64,000 nt of DNA from Dehalococcoidales bacterium (GTDB lineage Bacteria > Chloroflexota > Dehalococcoidia > Dehalococcoidales > UBA2162), in assembly GCA_016932435.1 (NCBI GenBank), contig JAFGCW010000048.1, forward strand, positions 47,217-111,216. The letters run 5' to 3'. A program made the translations under genes and the position numbers. Below the pieces are notes generated by a model. It searched no databases. It saw only the letters and a list, made by a program, of their open reading frames with translations, and was not told the origin of the DNA. Below, in pieces: positions 17,446-26,623 of the stretch. Each line of letters starts with the position of its first letter. Positions within the stretch are counted from its first letter, which is position 1.

Positions 17446-18684
17446 CTATTCTTCTTCCGGTCCCATTATACTCAGCGGCCCTTCGGAATCTCCCAGTAAC
17501 TGGATCTGCGCCTGGTTCTTGAGAGGAAGTCCCCAGAGGTGGATAAATCCTGCAGACGCACTCTGGTCGAAATTATCGCCTACATCATAAGTGGCAAGAC
17601 TCAGGTTGTACAATGACTTCGGTGCTTTCCGACCCACAACCGTTGAATGTCCCTTATACAACTTTAATCTTACTTCTCCGGACACATAGCGTTGAGAACT
17701 CAGAACATAAGCAGAGAGGTCACGGTTTAACTGGCTGAACCAGAGTCCGCCATAGATAAGGTCGGACATCTCCTTGGCTACCTGCTGTTTGAAATCAAGC
17801 TGTCCTTTGGACATGGTCATCGCTTCCAGTGCCAGGTGCGCCTGAAGAAGGACGGTTGCCGCCGGAGCTTCATATATCTCCCGTGACTTGATACCGACCA
17901 CCCGGTCTTCTATATGATCGATTCTGCCTATCCCGTGGTTACCGGCGATCTCATTCATCCTGGTGACAAGAGGTACACCATCCATGTCCTCGCCGTCGAT
18001 AGATACCGGAACTCCTTTTTCAAAACCTATCTCTATATACTGTGGTTGATCAGGTGCTTTGTCAGGCGAAACCGTCATCGTAAACGCATCTTCCGGCGGC
18101 TCCTGCCAGGGATCTTCCAGTGTTCCGCATTCTATCGCCTTACCCCACAGGCATTCGTCAATGGAATACGGACTTGAGACAGTTACCGGTATCGGAATAT
18201 TATGTTCTTTCGCGTAGGCAATGGCTTCCTCACGGGTCATTTTCCATTCCCGTGCCGGGGCCAGTATCTTTATGTCCGGCGCCAGCGCGTTAATGCTGAC
18301 TTCAAACCGTACCTGATCGTTTCCTTTCCCTGTACAGCCATGCACTATCGTCGTCGCTCCGGACTCCCGCGCCTTATCCACCAGCAGTTTTGCCATCAGC
18401 GGACGTGTCAGCGCCGTTGCCAGGGGATACTGGCCTTCATATATCGCATCAGCCTGCAGTGCCGGAAAAACGAAATACTTGATAAACAGTTCCTTGGCAT
18501 CGATAACCACGGACTCGATCGCTCCTATGTCCAGAGCTTTCTGCCTTACAGTCGTGAAGTCTTTCTCGTTACCGACATCTATATTTACGGCTATTACATC
18601 GAATCCATATTTTTCCTGCAGCCACTTCACCAGTACCGAAGTATCGAGTCCGCCGCTGTAGGCAAGTACCACTTTTTCTGCCAT
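17446..18684 (-). CDS. argG: Argininosuccinate synthase
   Basis: ATP-dependent condensation of citrulline and aspartate. The PP-loop AYSGGLDTSV is at residues 9-18; GCTGKGNDQVRFE and SPYSIDECLWG are conserved. Normal length at 412 residues. AGGAGA ribosome site. The 119 bases separating it from argD hold two REP-like palindromes and a TATAAT on the minus strand (18767 down to 18762), so argG may have an extra promoter. Confidence 0.97.
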   Translation of the reverse strand: MAEKVVLAYSGGLDTSVLVKWLQEKYGFDVIAVNIDVGNEKDFTTVRQKALDIGAIESVVIDAKELFIKYFVFPALQADAIYEGQYPLATALTRPLMAKLLVDKARESGATTIVHGCTGKGNDQVRFEVSINALAPDIKILAPAREWKMTREEAIAYAKEHNIPIPVTVSSPYSIDECLWGKAIECGTLEDPWQEPPEDAFTMTVSPDKAPDQPQYIEIGFEKGVPVSIDGEDMDGVPLVTRMNEIAGNHGIGRIDHIEDRVVGIKSREIYEAPAATVLLQAHLALEAMTMSKGQLDFKQQVAKEMSDLIYGGLWFSQLNRDLSAYVLSSQRYVSGEVRLKLYKGHSTVVGRKAPKSLYNLSLATYDVGDNFDQSASAGFIHLWGLPLKNQAQIQLLGDSEGPLSIMGPEEE

Positions 18685-18705
18685 CTTATATCTCCTGTTC
18701 TAAAA

Positions 18706-18802
18706 AGCCCTCTCCCTTTAATAAAGGAAGGCGCTCTAATATGATTTTTCGATAATCCACCATTATATCATCCCCCTTTCGTAAAGGGGATTAAGGGGGA
18801 TT
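18706..18802. repeat. Two REP-like palindromes between argD and argG
   Basis: The first (about 18706-18734) pairs CCTCTCCCTTTA-type and TAAAGGAAGG-type arms imperfectly. The second has CCCCTTT (18773-18779) with AAAGGGG (18783-18789), and alternatively TCCCCCTT (18771-18778) with AAGGGGGA (18793-18800), two mutually exclusive stems. Such CCCCCTTT/AAAGGGGG palindromes are dispersed in many genomes. In the operon they may trim or attenuate the transcript. Confidence 0.5.
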
Positions 18803-18803
18803 T

Positions 18804-19988
18804 TCAACTTATTTCAGCAAGAACCTTACCCAGTATTCCCAATGCTTCATCCGCTTCGTCTGTAGTCATTACCAGGGGTGGAATAAAGCGGATTGCGTTG
18901 GTCTTTAGCTTGTTTATCAGCATCCCGTTTTCGATGCAGTTGTCAACCACATCCGCCGAAATATCCTTATCGAACTCCATTGCCAGCAGCAGCCCTTCGC
19001 CCCGTACTTCCGTAACGAATCCATATTTATCCTTCAGGTTTTGAAGACCCTGTTTCAGGTACTGCCCAACCTTCCGTGCATTGCCGGAAATGTCATTTTC
19101 TATCATATATTTTAAGGTAGCGTATGCCGTTGCGCTGGTAGTCGGGTTACCGCCAAAGGTCGCGTTATGATCTCCAAGCGTAAACACCGCTGCGTTTTCC
19201 TTCGCCAGCAAGGCACCTATCGGGATACCTCCACCCAGACCTTTTGCCAGACTCATAATATCCGGTTCCACTCCATAAAGCTGGTAGCCGAAGAGTGTTC
19301 CTAATCGACCTACACCTGTCTGGACCTCGTCAAATATTAGTAGTATGCCCTTCTCGTCGCACCATTCCCGCACCTGTTTGAGGAAACCTTCTATGGGTAC
19401 ATTGACCCCTCCCTCTGCCTGGATCGGTTCAAGCATAACGGCACAGGTCTTTTCAGTCGTCGCTGCTTTTATTGCATCGATGCTGTTATTCTCTACGTTT
19501 ATAAAACCCGCAGGCAGCGGTTCGAACGGTTTGTGCATCTTTTCCTGACCTGTCGCCGCCGTTAACGCCAGGGATCGACCATGAAACGACATGTTGGTTG
19601 TGATAACCTCGTATGCTCCGTTCAGTTTCAAAGCGCCGTACCGGCGCGCCAGTTTAATCGCGCCTTCGTTTGCTTCAAGACCGCTGTTGCAGATAAACAC
19701 TTTATCCATGCAGCTATTCTGTACAAGCAGTTCGGCAAGCTGGAGCATCGGCTTGTTATAGTACCACAGAGAAACCTGCATCAGCGTACCAGCCTGCTCC
19801 GTCAATGCGTTCACGACTACCGGATGGCAGTGGCCGAGACAGTTGACTGCCAGGCCGCCGACGCAGTCCAGGTATTCCTTGCCTGTATCATCCCACACCC
19901 TCAAGCCTTCACCACGAACCAGTGTCAGGGGATGCCGGACTATTGTCTGCATAAAGTATTTTTTATCTAGTTCAGGCCAGTCAGTCAT
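18804..19988 (-). CDS. argD: Acetylornithine aminotransferase
   Basis: PLP-dependent class III aminotransferase making N-acetylornithine from N-acetylglutamate semialdehyde. 394 residues with VGGLAVNCLGHCHP, CNSGLEANEGAIKLAR, LIFDEVQTGVGR and the PLP lysine in SLAKGLGGG. The ATG overlaps the argB stop as ATGA. Could also act on other omega-amino substrates, but the arginine context makes argD the clear choice. Confidence 0.94.
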   Translation of the reverse strand: MTDWPELDKKYFMQTIVRHPLTLVRGEGLRVWDDTGKEYLDCVGGLAVNCLGHCHPVVVNALTEQAGTLMQVSLWYYNKPMLQLAELLVQNSCMDKVFICNSGLEANEGAIKLARRYGALKLNGAYEVITTNMSFHGRSLALTAATGQEKMHKPFEPLPAGFINVENNSIDAIKAATTEKTCAVMLEPIQAEGGVNVPIEGFLKQVREWCDEKGILLIFDEVQTGVGRLGTLFGYQLYGVEPDIMSLAKGLGGGIPIGALLAKENAAVFTLGDHNATFGGNPTTSATAYATLKYMIENDISGNARKVGQYLKQGLQNLKDKYGFVTEVRGEGLLLAMEFDKDISADVVDNCIENGMLINKLKTNAIRFIPPLVMTTDEADEALGILGKVLAEIS

Positions 19989-20770
19989 TGTTCTTCTCCT
20001 ATTTTCGTTCCTCCATCGCTGCCGTTTAACTCATTCAACAGCGCATGTGATTGTCTACCATCAATAATACGGGCTGATGCTTTCACGGTCAATGCTTTCA
20101 GGCAGGCATTTATCTTGGGTATCATCCCACCCGAAGCCACACCGGATTCTATCAATGCCCTTGCTTCATCAATCGTCAGTTTCGGCAATACCCTACCGTC
20201 TTTATCAATTATGCCGTCTACATCTGTCAGGAAGATAAGCATTTCCGCACCAAGAGCAGCGGCTATTTCCCCTGCTATAACATCGGCATTATAGTTGAGT
20301 GTTGACGGTCCATCGCCCTGCTTCACCGTGTTCATACCGATTGGTGAGATCACCGGGATAAATCCGGATCCGAGTAAAGCATCGAGAAGGGCTGTATTCA
20401 CTTTTGTTACGGCACCGACATATCCTTTTTCTTTTTCCCTAATTTCACCCTCGATTACGCTGCCGTCGACACCGCTGATTCCGGCGGCTTTTCCTCCAAG
20501 AGTATTTATAGAAGCTGTAATATCCTTGTTAACCAGTCCGGCCAGCACAGCGGTCGCTACCTCGAGAGTAGGTTTATCTGTCACGCGTTCGCCCCGAAGA
20601 AAATTTGTCGGCACTTTTTGCTTTTCCAGCCATTCCGTGATCAGTTTTCCCCCGCCATGTACTACCACCACTGATTTATCCTGTTTCTGCAGTTCAACTA
20701 TATCTTCCACGGCGGTATCATGGCTGCCAAGAGTTGCTCCGCCTATTTTTACGACAATTACTTTATTCAC
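19985..20770 (-). CDS. argB: Acetylglutamate kinase
   Basis: Phosphorylates N-acetylglutamate. 261 residues of the amino acid kinase fold: VVKIGGATLG at the start, VVVHGGGKLI, the INALNYNADVIA-like segment as LNYNADVIAGEIAAAL, and FLTDVDGI. Without the N-terminal extension seen in arginine-inhibited hexameric forms, so feedback inhibition by arginine is uncertain. Translationally coupled to argD by an ATGA overlap. Confidence 0.95.
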   Translation of the reverse strand: MNKVIVVKIGGATLGSHDTAVEDIVELQKQDKSVVVVHGGGKLITEWLEKQKVPTNFLRGERVTDKPTLEVATAVLAGLVNKDITASINTLGGKAAGISGVDGSVIEGEIREKEKGYVGAVTKVNTALLDALLGSGFIPVISPIGMNTVKQGDGPSTLNYNADVIAGEIAAALGAEMLIFLTDVDGIIDKDGRVLPKLTIDEARALIESGVASGGMIPKINACLKALTVKASARIIDGRQSHALLNELNGSDGGTKIGEEQ

Positions 20771-20783
20771 CTTCTATAACCTG

Positions 20784-20819
20784 TTGCATCCGACCCAGCC
20801 AGGCTGATGTCGGATGCAA
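20784..20819 (-). promoter_or_regulatory. Strong intercistronic hairpin between ilvC and argB
   Basis: TTGCATCCGAC (20784-20794) and GTCGGATGCAA (20809-20819) form an 11-bp perfect stem. The loop itself contains CAGCC-A-GGCTG. In the direction of transcription no T-run follows, so it is more likely a processing or stability element than a terminator. Confidence 0.55.
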
Positions 20820-20847
20820 ACTTTCTTTCTACTTTATTTTTGAGTGG

Positions 20848-21948
20848 TTAGTTGGACTGTCTCCCAGCCACCCCTTTCGTTGCATCCGTTATCGTTTTTG
20901 CTTCCTCCCTGGGACGCAGGTCACGGGTTGCTTTTCCGGCTCGCCACATTTCGGAATTACCTATCTCGGCAAGCTCCTTACCGAGTAATTGTTTATAATC
21001 CGGTCCGCCGGTGCTCTCCAGGACTCGTTTTGTCTCAGCGCCGGAAGCAACTCTTTCGTACAGGTCCTTGAAAACAGGCATCACCGCTTCCTTGAATTTC
21101 GGTTTCCAGTCGAGAGCTCCACGCTGGGCGGTGGCGGAACAGTTGGCATACATCCAGTCCATTCCATTCTCTCCGACAAGTTTGATAAGACTCTCGGTAA
21201 GCTCTTCAACTGTCTCGTTAAAGGCTTCGCTCGGGCTGTGCCCATGTGCTCGTAGTGTATCGTACTGCGCTTCCATAACGCCGGCCAGAGCACCCATCAG
21301 TATCCCGCGTTCGCCAACCAGGTCACTGTAAACCTCGTTTTCGAATGTGGTCGGGAACAGGTACCCGGAACCGATACCGATACCAAGGGCTATTGTTCTC
21401 TCTCTTGCTTTGCCGGTGAAGTCCTGGTGTACGGCAAAACTGGAATTAATACCTTCTCCGGAAAGGAAGTTACGTCGCAGTGAGGTACCGGAACCTTTCG
21501 GAGCCACCATGATGACATCGACATTATCGGGAGGAATTATTCCCGTCTGGTCTTTGTATACGATTGAGAATCCATGTGAGAAATAAATAGCATCTCCGGG
21601 ATTCATGTTCTTGGCAATTGTGGGCCAGACTGCCTTATGGGCAGCGTCCGCTACCAGTAATTCGATTATCGTACCGCGTTTAACCGCTTCGTCAACCTCG
21701 AATAACGTTTCGCCATCTACCCAGCCGTCAGCTTCGGCGCGTTTCCAGTCCTCCGGAAACTGCTTGGACTGTCCTACGATAACATTGAAACCATTGTCTT
21801 TAAGGTTTAATGCCTGACCGGGGCCCTGTACTCCGTACCCGATAATAGCTATAGTCTCATCTTTGAGAACTTCGCGAGCTTTCTCCATCGGGAACTCATC
21901 CCGCATTACAACCTCTTCTTTTGTTCCTCCGAAATCAATAAGTGCCAT
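20848..21948 (-). CDS. ilvC: Ketol-acid reductoisomerase, long form
   Basis: Second step of valine/leucine/isoleucine synthesis. 366 residues, about 30 longer than common class I enzymes. The dinucleotide fold GYGVQGPGQALNL (about 38-50), FSHGFS, VAPKGSG, SDLVGERGILMG and the Mg-binding EAFNETVEELTES are intact. The internal sequences GHSPSEAFNETVEE and CSATAQRGALDW recall, from memory, the fungal mitochondrial/Bacteroidota type of the enzyme. It lies between argJ and argB, an unusual site for an ilv gene. GGGAGGAG ribosome site. Confidence 0.95.
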   Translation of the reverse strand: MALIDFGGTKEEVVMRDEFPMEKAREVLKDETIAIIGYGVQGPGQALNLKDNGFNVIVGQSKQFPEDWKRAEADGWVDGETLFEVDEAVKRGTIIELLVADAAHKAVWPTIAKNMNPGDAIYFSHGFSIVYKDQTGIIPPDNVDVIMVAPKGSGTSLRRNFLSGEGINSSFAVHQDFTGKARERTIALGIGIGSGYLFPTTFENEVYSDLVGERGILMGALAGVMEAQYDTLRAHGHSPSEAFNETVEELTESLIKLVGENGMDWMYANCSATAQRGALDWKPKFKEAVMPVFKDLYERVASGAETKRVLESTGGPDYKQLLGKELAEIGNSEMWRAGKATRDLRPREEAKTITDATKGVAGRQSN

Positions 21949-22004
21949 GATTTCTCCTCCCTTTTTATAATTATGTACTCTATATAATAACGCTAAATAC
22001 TAAC

Positions 22005-23225
22005 CTATGTCATATATTCGCTGTTAATACCTACATATTCCTCTGATAAATCACATCCCCAGGCTGTTGCTGAACCTTTTCCCAGGTTCAGGTTTATACT
22101 AATCGGCACTTCAGTCTGCTCCAGCGCCCTTACTACACTTGCCTCGTTGAAAGGCAGCGGTTTGCCGGCTTCCAGTACTGCAACGTTTCCAACTGATAAA
22201 TCTATCTTCTCGAGTTCTACGTCTATACCACTCTGCCCGAGTGCCATTATTATCCTGCCCCAGTTGGGATCACCGCCGTGCACCGCGGTTTTTATTAGAG
22301 TAGACTCGATTACCTCCCGTGCCGCGATCCTGGCTTGACCGGTTCCTTTCGCGCCGTCAACGGTTACCTCTATCAATTTTGTCGCCCCTTCACCATCTCT
22401 GGCAAGAGCCTTGGCAAGGGTAATACATATTTCATTCAGAGCTTTCTGAAACCTGCGCGCACCAACACTACCGGCAGTTATCGCACTTCCACCAGCCATT
22501 CCATTTGCTAATACTATTACGGTATCACTGGGACTGGTATCTCCGTCAACCGAAATCATATTGAAAGATATATCTACTGCTTTCTTCAAAGCTGTTTTCA
22601 GAAATCCTCCGTCCACTTTAGCGTCGGTAGTCAGAAAACAGAACATAGTCGCCATATTCGGATGGATCATTCCGGACCCCTTGGCAATGCCGCCGATAGT
22701 ATAGTCGCCATCGCTGCTTTTCACGTATACCGCCGCTTCCTTGGGAACAGTATCCGTGGTCATAATAGCCCTTGCTAATGTACGTCCGCCGTCGGGTGAA
22801 AGTAACATATCTTTAATTCCATCTCTTATTAAGCTCATCGGCAGTAATTGCCCGGTAACACCGGTACTGGCTACCAATACCTCATCCGGAGGAACTCCCG
22901 TCGCTTCTCCGGCAAGAGAAGCCATTTCCTCGCAATCTTTCATCCCCTGGTTTCCGGTATAAGCATTCGCACAGCCGCTGTTCACCACCAGGGCTGCTAC
23001 CTTCTTTTTCTGCTTTAGTCTTTCCTGGCACAATGTTACCGCTGCGGCGCGTATAGTACTCGTTGTAAACACTCCGGCAACATCAGCTGGAACCTCCGAA
23101 TACAGAATACCAAGATCCAGTTTGGTGTCCTCTTTTTTAATTCCAGCGTAAACCGCCCCTGCCTGATATCCTTGCGGAGAGGTAACGGTTCCTCCCGGTA
23201 TCTGGCTTATACTCTTTGTTCTCAT
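22005..23225 (-). CDS. argJ: Glutamate N-acetyltransferase/amino-acid acetyltransferase
   Basis: Recycles the acetyl group from acetylornithine to glutamate; many homologues also use acetyl-CoA, so it could serve both the first and fifth steps. 406 residues. The self-cleavage site is visible in KGSGMIHPNMATM, where the chain splits before the threonine; DGDTSPSDT and GGDPNWGRIIMALG are conserved. I chose ATG 23225 (MRTKSISQIPGG); an upstream start at 23246 adds seven residues without support. A TATAGT -10 box ends nine bases before the ATG and there is no Shine-Dalgarno. Confidence 0.95.
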   Translation of the reverse strand: MRTKSISQIPGGTVTSPQGYQAGAVYAGIKKEDTKLDLGILYSEVPADVAGVFTTSTIRAAAVTLCQERLKQKKKVAALVVNSGCANAYTGNQGMKDCEEMASLAGEATGVPPDEVLVASTGVTGQLLPMSLIRDGIKDMLLSPDGGRTLARAIMTTDTVPKEAAVYVKSSDGDYTIGGIAKGSGMIHPNMATMFCFLTTDAKVDGGFLKTALKKAVDISFNMISVDGDTSPSDTVIVLANGMAGGSAITAGSVGARRFQKALNEICITLAKALARDGEGATKLIEVTVDGAKGTGQARIAAREVIESTLIKTAVHGGDPNWGRIIMALGQSGIDVELEKIDLSVGNVAVLEAGKPLPFNEASVVRALEQTEVPISINLNLGKGSATAWGCDLSEEYVGINSEYMT

Positions 23226-23316
23226 AGCAGTAAAACTATACCACACAGTCTTGAGCTAGGCAATTACTATGTCGGTGTTTAGACCTGCTCATACTTCATG
23301 ATATAATTTGTCCGAT
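23226..23316. promoter_or_regulatory. Divergent promoter region argJ/thiL with two near-leaderless promoters
   Basis: On the minus strand TTGCCT, a 17-bp spacer and TGG-TATAGT lead to the argJ ATG after nine bases. On the plus strand TGA-TATAAT (23302-23307, an extended -10) is followed by the thiL ATG at 23317 after nine bases. Neither gene has a Shine-Dalgarno sequence. The whole arginine operon would start here. Confidence 0.6.
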
Positions 23317-24339
23317 ATGAATATATCTGAACTGGGAGAATTCGGACTAATCGACCTGATTCGAGAAATGGTAGACAGTACCATGGGTGACGACTCACCT
23401 GTAATGCGTAATCTCATTCTCGGAATAGGTGATGACGCAGCAGTCTGGCAGGGAGATTCGTCCGTACAACTCGCTACATCCGACACACTTGTGCAGGACA
23501 TCCACTTTAACCTTAATTTCATATCATGGGAAGACCTTGGCTGGAAAGCGATGGCAGCAAACCTCAGTGATATTGCTGCTATGGGAGGTTCACCTCGATA
23601 CGCCCTGGTATCACTTTCACTTCCCGGTTCTACCGAAATAGATTCCGTTACCAGCCTCTACCGGGGTATGATAGAACTGGCAAACAAGTACGATACCGTT
23701 ATTGTGGGCGGTAATATAAGCAGCGCTCCGCTGGTGATAATTAACATCACTTTACTGGGAAACACAGATAAAGAAAAATATATACTGAAAAGATCAAGTG
23801 CCAGGATCAGCGATAAAATAGCCGTCACCGGACACCTCGGCGCATCCGGTGCAGGTCTGAAAATTTTGAGAAATATCAAGCTGAATTCCGAATCAGAGGA
23901 AATTCTGAAACAGGCGTTTCTCAGACCGAATCCAAGGATAAAGGAAGGGCAATTACTGGTTGAAAAAGGAGTCAGGTCGGCGATAGATATCAGCGACGGT
24001 CTGATTGCCGACCTCGGTCATATCTGTAAAGCCAGCCAGGTCGGTGCCTGTATTGAAGCTTCGCGTATCCCCGTTCACCCGGTAGTAATGAGTAGTTTCG
24101 GCAAGGAGTCTCTGGGACTGGCTCTCTCCGGCGGCGAAGATTACGAACTTCTTTTCACGGCTCCGCTCGAGATTATAACCAGAGTTAAGGACACGATATC
24201 CTGCCCGGTAACGGTTATCGGTGAAATAATCGGTGAAAACGAGGGGGAAGTACTGGTAATAGATGACAAAGGGAATAGACTTTCGCCCGAATCAACAGGA
24301 TGGCAACATTTTAACCGGAGTATAAACAAATATGAGTGA
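23317..24339 (+). CDS. thiL: Thiamine-monophosphate kinase
   Basis: Phosphorylates thiamine monophosphate to the active pyrophosphate. 340 residues of the PurM/ThiL fold: GIGDDAAVW, the DTLVQDIHF block, DISDGLIADLGHI and LSGGEDYELLFT. ATG 23317 begins MNISELGEFGL as in the family; a TTG nine bases earlier is less likely. It overlaps tsaE by 8 bases. Confidence 0.95.
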   Translation: MNISELGEFGLIDLIREMVDSTMGDDSPVMRNLILGIGDDAAVWQGDSSVQLATSDTLVQDIHFNLNFISWEDLGWKAMAANLSDIAAMGGSPRYALVSLSLPGSTEIDSVTSLYRGMIELANKYDTVIVGGNISSAPLVIINITLLGNTDKEKYILKRSSARISDKIAVTGHLGASGAGLKILRNIKLNSESEEILKQAFLRPNPRIKEGQLLVEKGVRSAIDISDGLIADLGHICKASQVGACIEASRIPVHPVVMSSFGKESLGLALSGGEDYELLFTAPLEIITRVKDTISCPVTVIGEIIGENEGEVLVIDDKGNRLSPESTGWQHFNRSINKYE

Positions 24340-24814
24340 ACGTGAATTGATCAGCCACAGTCCGGAGGAAACAAAAAAAATCGGCGCCATTATCGGTGAA
24401 CTTGCCGTTCCGGGTGATGTTCTCCTGCTTGAAGGAAGACTCGGTGCCGGTAAAACCTGCCTGACCCAGGGAATAGCCGTCGGACTGGGTATCGATGACT
24501 ATGTCCTGAGTCCTACCTTCGTGATAATGAGAGAACTATACGGACGCCTTCCCCTGTATCATATAGACCTTTACCGCCTCGACAATATCGAAGAGAGTAT
24601 GGATCTTGGCCTCGACGACTACTTATACGGTGATGGTTTAAGTGTAGTTGAATGGGCTGAAAAAGCCATTAGTATAATGCCGCGTAACAGATTATTAATA
24701 AGGATAGATTATCTCAGTGATACAGAACGGAAGTTAATCCTCGAACCTTCCGGTGAACGGTATCCGGAATTATCCAGACAGATATTAAGCTCTTGTCCGA
24801 ATTCCCCTAAATAA
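24332..24814 (+). CDS. tsaE: tRNA threonylcarbamoyladenosine biosynthesis ATPase TsaE
   Basis: Small ATPase (160 residues) that drives the TsaBDE complex making t6A37 in ANN-reading tRNAs. Walker A GRLGAGKTCLTQG (about 36-48), the SPTFVIMREL switch and HIDLYRL are clear. Coupled to thiL by overlap; followed by a MutS-like gene and then tsaB. Confidence 0.95.
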   Translation: MSERELISHSPEETKKIGAIIGELAVPGDVLLLEGRLGAGKTCLTQGIAVGLGIDDYVLSPTFVIMRELYGRLPLYHIDLYRLDNIEESMDLGLDDYLYGDGLSVVEWAEKAISIMPRNRLLIRIDYLSDTERKLILEPSGERYPELSRQILSSCPNSPK

Positions 24815-24834
24815 ATGATATATAACTAAATAAA

Positions 24835-26622
24835 ATGCAGGAAGAATCACTACAAAAACTGTCACGAACAATATATATACTGACCCGAATCCTGTCGTTT
24901 CTGATAATCGGCGGTTTCATCGTGGTAATACTCCCGTTGATCATTGGGAGTATCACAAACCCGGTTTCCTACTTTTATCTTCTGCTTATTCTTCCGGTTG
25001 TCTTCGCAGGGGTTTTCGTCTCATCCAGGCTTCGGAAATTACGCCTGATAGCCCGTATTAAGAATGAATGGGGACAGCCGATAATTAATAAAAAGCGTGA
25101 TATGTCCGCAATCAGATTGCTGTTCGATAATATGCCGACAGGAGAAACTGAGAAATCGATCGATGACCAGACATGGAATGACCTGAACATGGATAATATC
25201 TATGCGGTACTCGACCGCACATTCACAGATCCCGGGGAAGCGGTATTATACCGGATGCTGAGGACTCCGTTGACAGATAAATCAGTCCTCGAAGAAAGAA
25301 ACCGTGTAATCCGGATTTTTCAGGAGGACCAAAATTTCCGCGAGGATGTTCAACTGGCGCTTATCAGTCTCGGTCATCAGCATTTCAGCAACGATTTATT
25401 TGTAACTCTCTGGGGAGATTTACTGCCACTCAGCAGGGTGACACTATTATTTTCGTTAATGACGATACTGGCTATATGTTCTCTGAGTGTTCCTTTTATC
25501 TGGGGTTCACCTGTCCTGGCTCTGGTACCGGTTGCCGTGTTTATCGCCAACCTGTTTATTCACTATATATTCCGGCGTAACTACAAAGACCAATTGTTCG
25601 CCTTCTCCTACCTCCTGACTTTTATCAGGACGGCTGGAAAACTCTCCCACATGCTTGAAGAGAAACTGGGCATTTACCAGGAGACGCTTGGGAAAAACTT
25701 TGATGCCTGCAGAAAAATACTGAAGAAAACACGGTACCTGTTTCCCTCGAAAGATACCCCTGCAAGTTCTCCAAACGAGATTATAAACGAATATCTTAAT
25801 ATTTTCTTCCTCTTCGAAGTCCGGGCGTTCTACTCGGCAGCGTCCGAAATTAACAACCATATCGATGAACTCAGAGTACTCTATATAACACTAGGTAAAC
25901 TAGACGCCCTGCAGTCGATTGCTTCATACCGGGAAAGTCTATCCGGGTATACCGAACCGGAATTCTCCTCAAGCGGAATGTCACTTGAGGTCAGTAGTGC
26001 AGTATATCCTCTGCTGGAAAATCCTGTCCCCGCTTCAGTAACCATTAACCGAAACGGCATCATCGTTACGGGATCTAATATGAGTGGGAAATCGACATTT
26101 TTAAGAAATATCGGCTGCAATGTCCTTTTAGCTCAGACGATAACTACCTGTCTTGCTTCACACTACAAAGGCAGTTTCTACCGCGTAATGACATCTATCA
26201 GCCGGACCGATGACGTAATAACCGGGAAAAGCTTTTACTACGTGGAAGCCGAAAGAATACTTCGGACTATCCAGAGCCTGGATAGTAATACTCCAACCTT
26301 GTGTATAATCGATGAACTTCTGTCCGGAACCAATTCGGCAGAACGACTGCAGGCATCAGACGCTATCCTGCGTCATCTTATTAAACAGAACGCACTGGTA
26401 ATCTGTGCCACTCACGACCTGGAATTGATAGATCGATTGGAAGGAATGTGTGACCTGTACCACTTCACCGGAACGGCTGATGATACGGGCTTAACCTTCG
26501 ATTACCTGATTAAACCGGGAATGGCTACAACCCAGAACGCCATCGACCTTCTTGAGTACCTCGGTTATCCTGGTGATATAATAAACAGAGCTAAAAACCG
26601 GACTTTGACGAAAGATACGTAA
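24835..26622 (+). CDS. Membrane-bound MutS-family ATPase (domain V only)
   Basis: 595 residues. Two hydrophobic hairpins, at about 14-62 and 195-245, precede a lever/clamp-like helical region (about 255-385) and the C-terminal MutS ATPase domain with Walker A GSNMSGKS (413-420), Walker B LCIIDELLSGTNSAE and ATHDLELID. The N-terminal mismatch-recognition domain is absent. Similar membrane MutS-like proteins of about 600 residues occur in Bacteroidota and other phyla with unknown function. A mismatch-repair role is unlikely for a membrane protein without domain I. It sits between tsaE and tsaB with only 20 and 1 bases of spacing. Confidence 0.85.
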   Translation: MQEESLQKLSRTIYILTRILSFLIIGGFIVVILPLIIGSITNPVSYFYLLLILPVVFAGVFVSSRLRKLRLIARIKNEWGQPIINKKRDMSAIRLLFDNMPTGETEKSIDDQTWNDLNMDNIYAVLDRTFTDPGEAVLYRMLRTPLTDKSVLEERNRVIRIFQEDQNFREDVQLALISLGHQHFSNDLFVTLWGDLLPLSRVTLLFSLMTILAICSLSVPFIWGSPVLALVPVAVFIANLFIHYIFRRNYKDQLFAFSYLLTFIRTAGKLSHMLEEKLGIYQETLGKNFDACRKILKKTRYLFPSKDTPASSPNEIINEYLNIFFLFEVRAFYSAASEINNHIDELRVLYITLGKLDALQSIASYRESLSGYTEPEFSSSGMSLEVSSAVYPLLENPVPASVTINRNGIIVTGSNMSGKSTFLRNIGCNVLLAQTITTCLASHYKGSFYRVMTSISRTDDVITGKSFYYVEAERILRTIQSLDSNTPTLCIIDELLSGTNSAERLQASDAILRHLIKQNALVICATHDLELIDRLEGMCDLYHFTGTADDTGLTFDYLIKPGMATTQNAIDLLEYLGYPGDIINRAKNRTLTKDT

Positions 26623-26623
26623 A

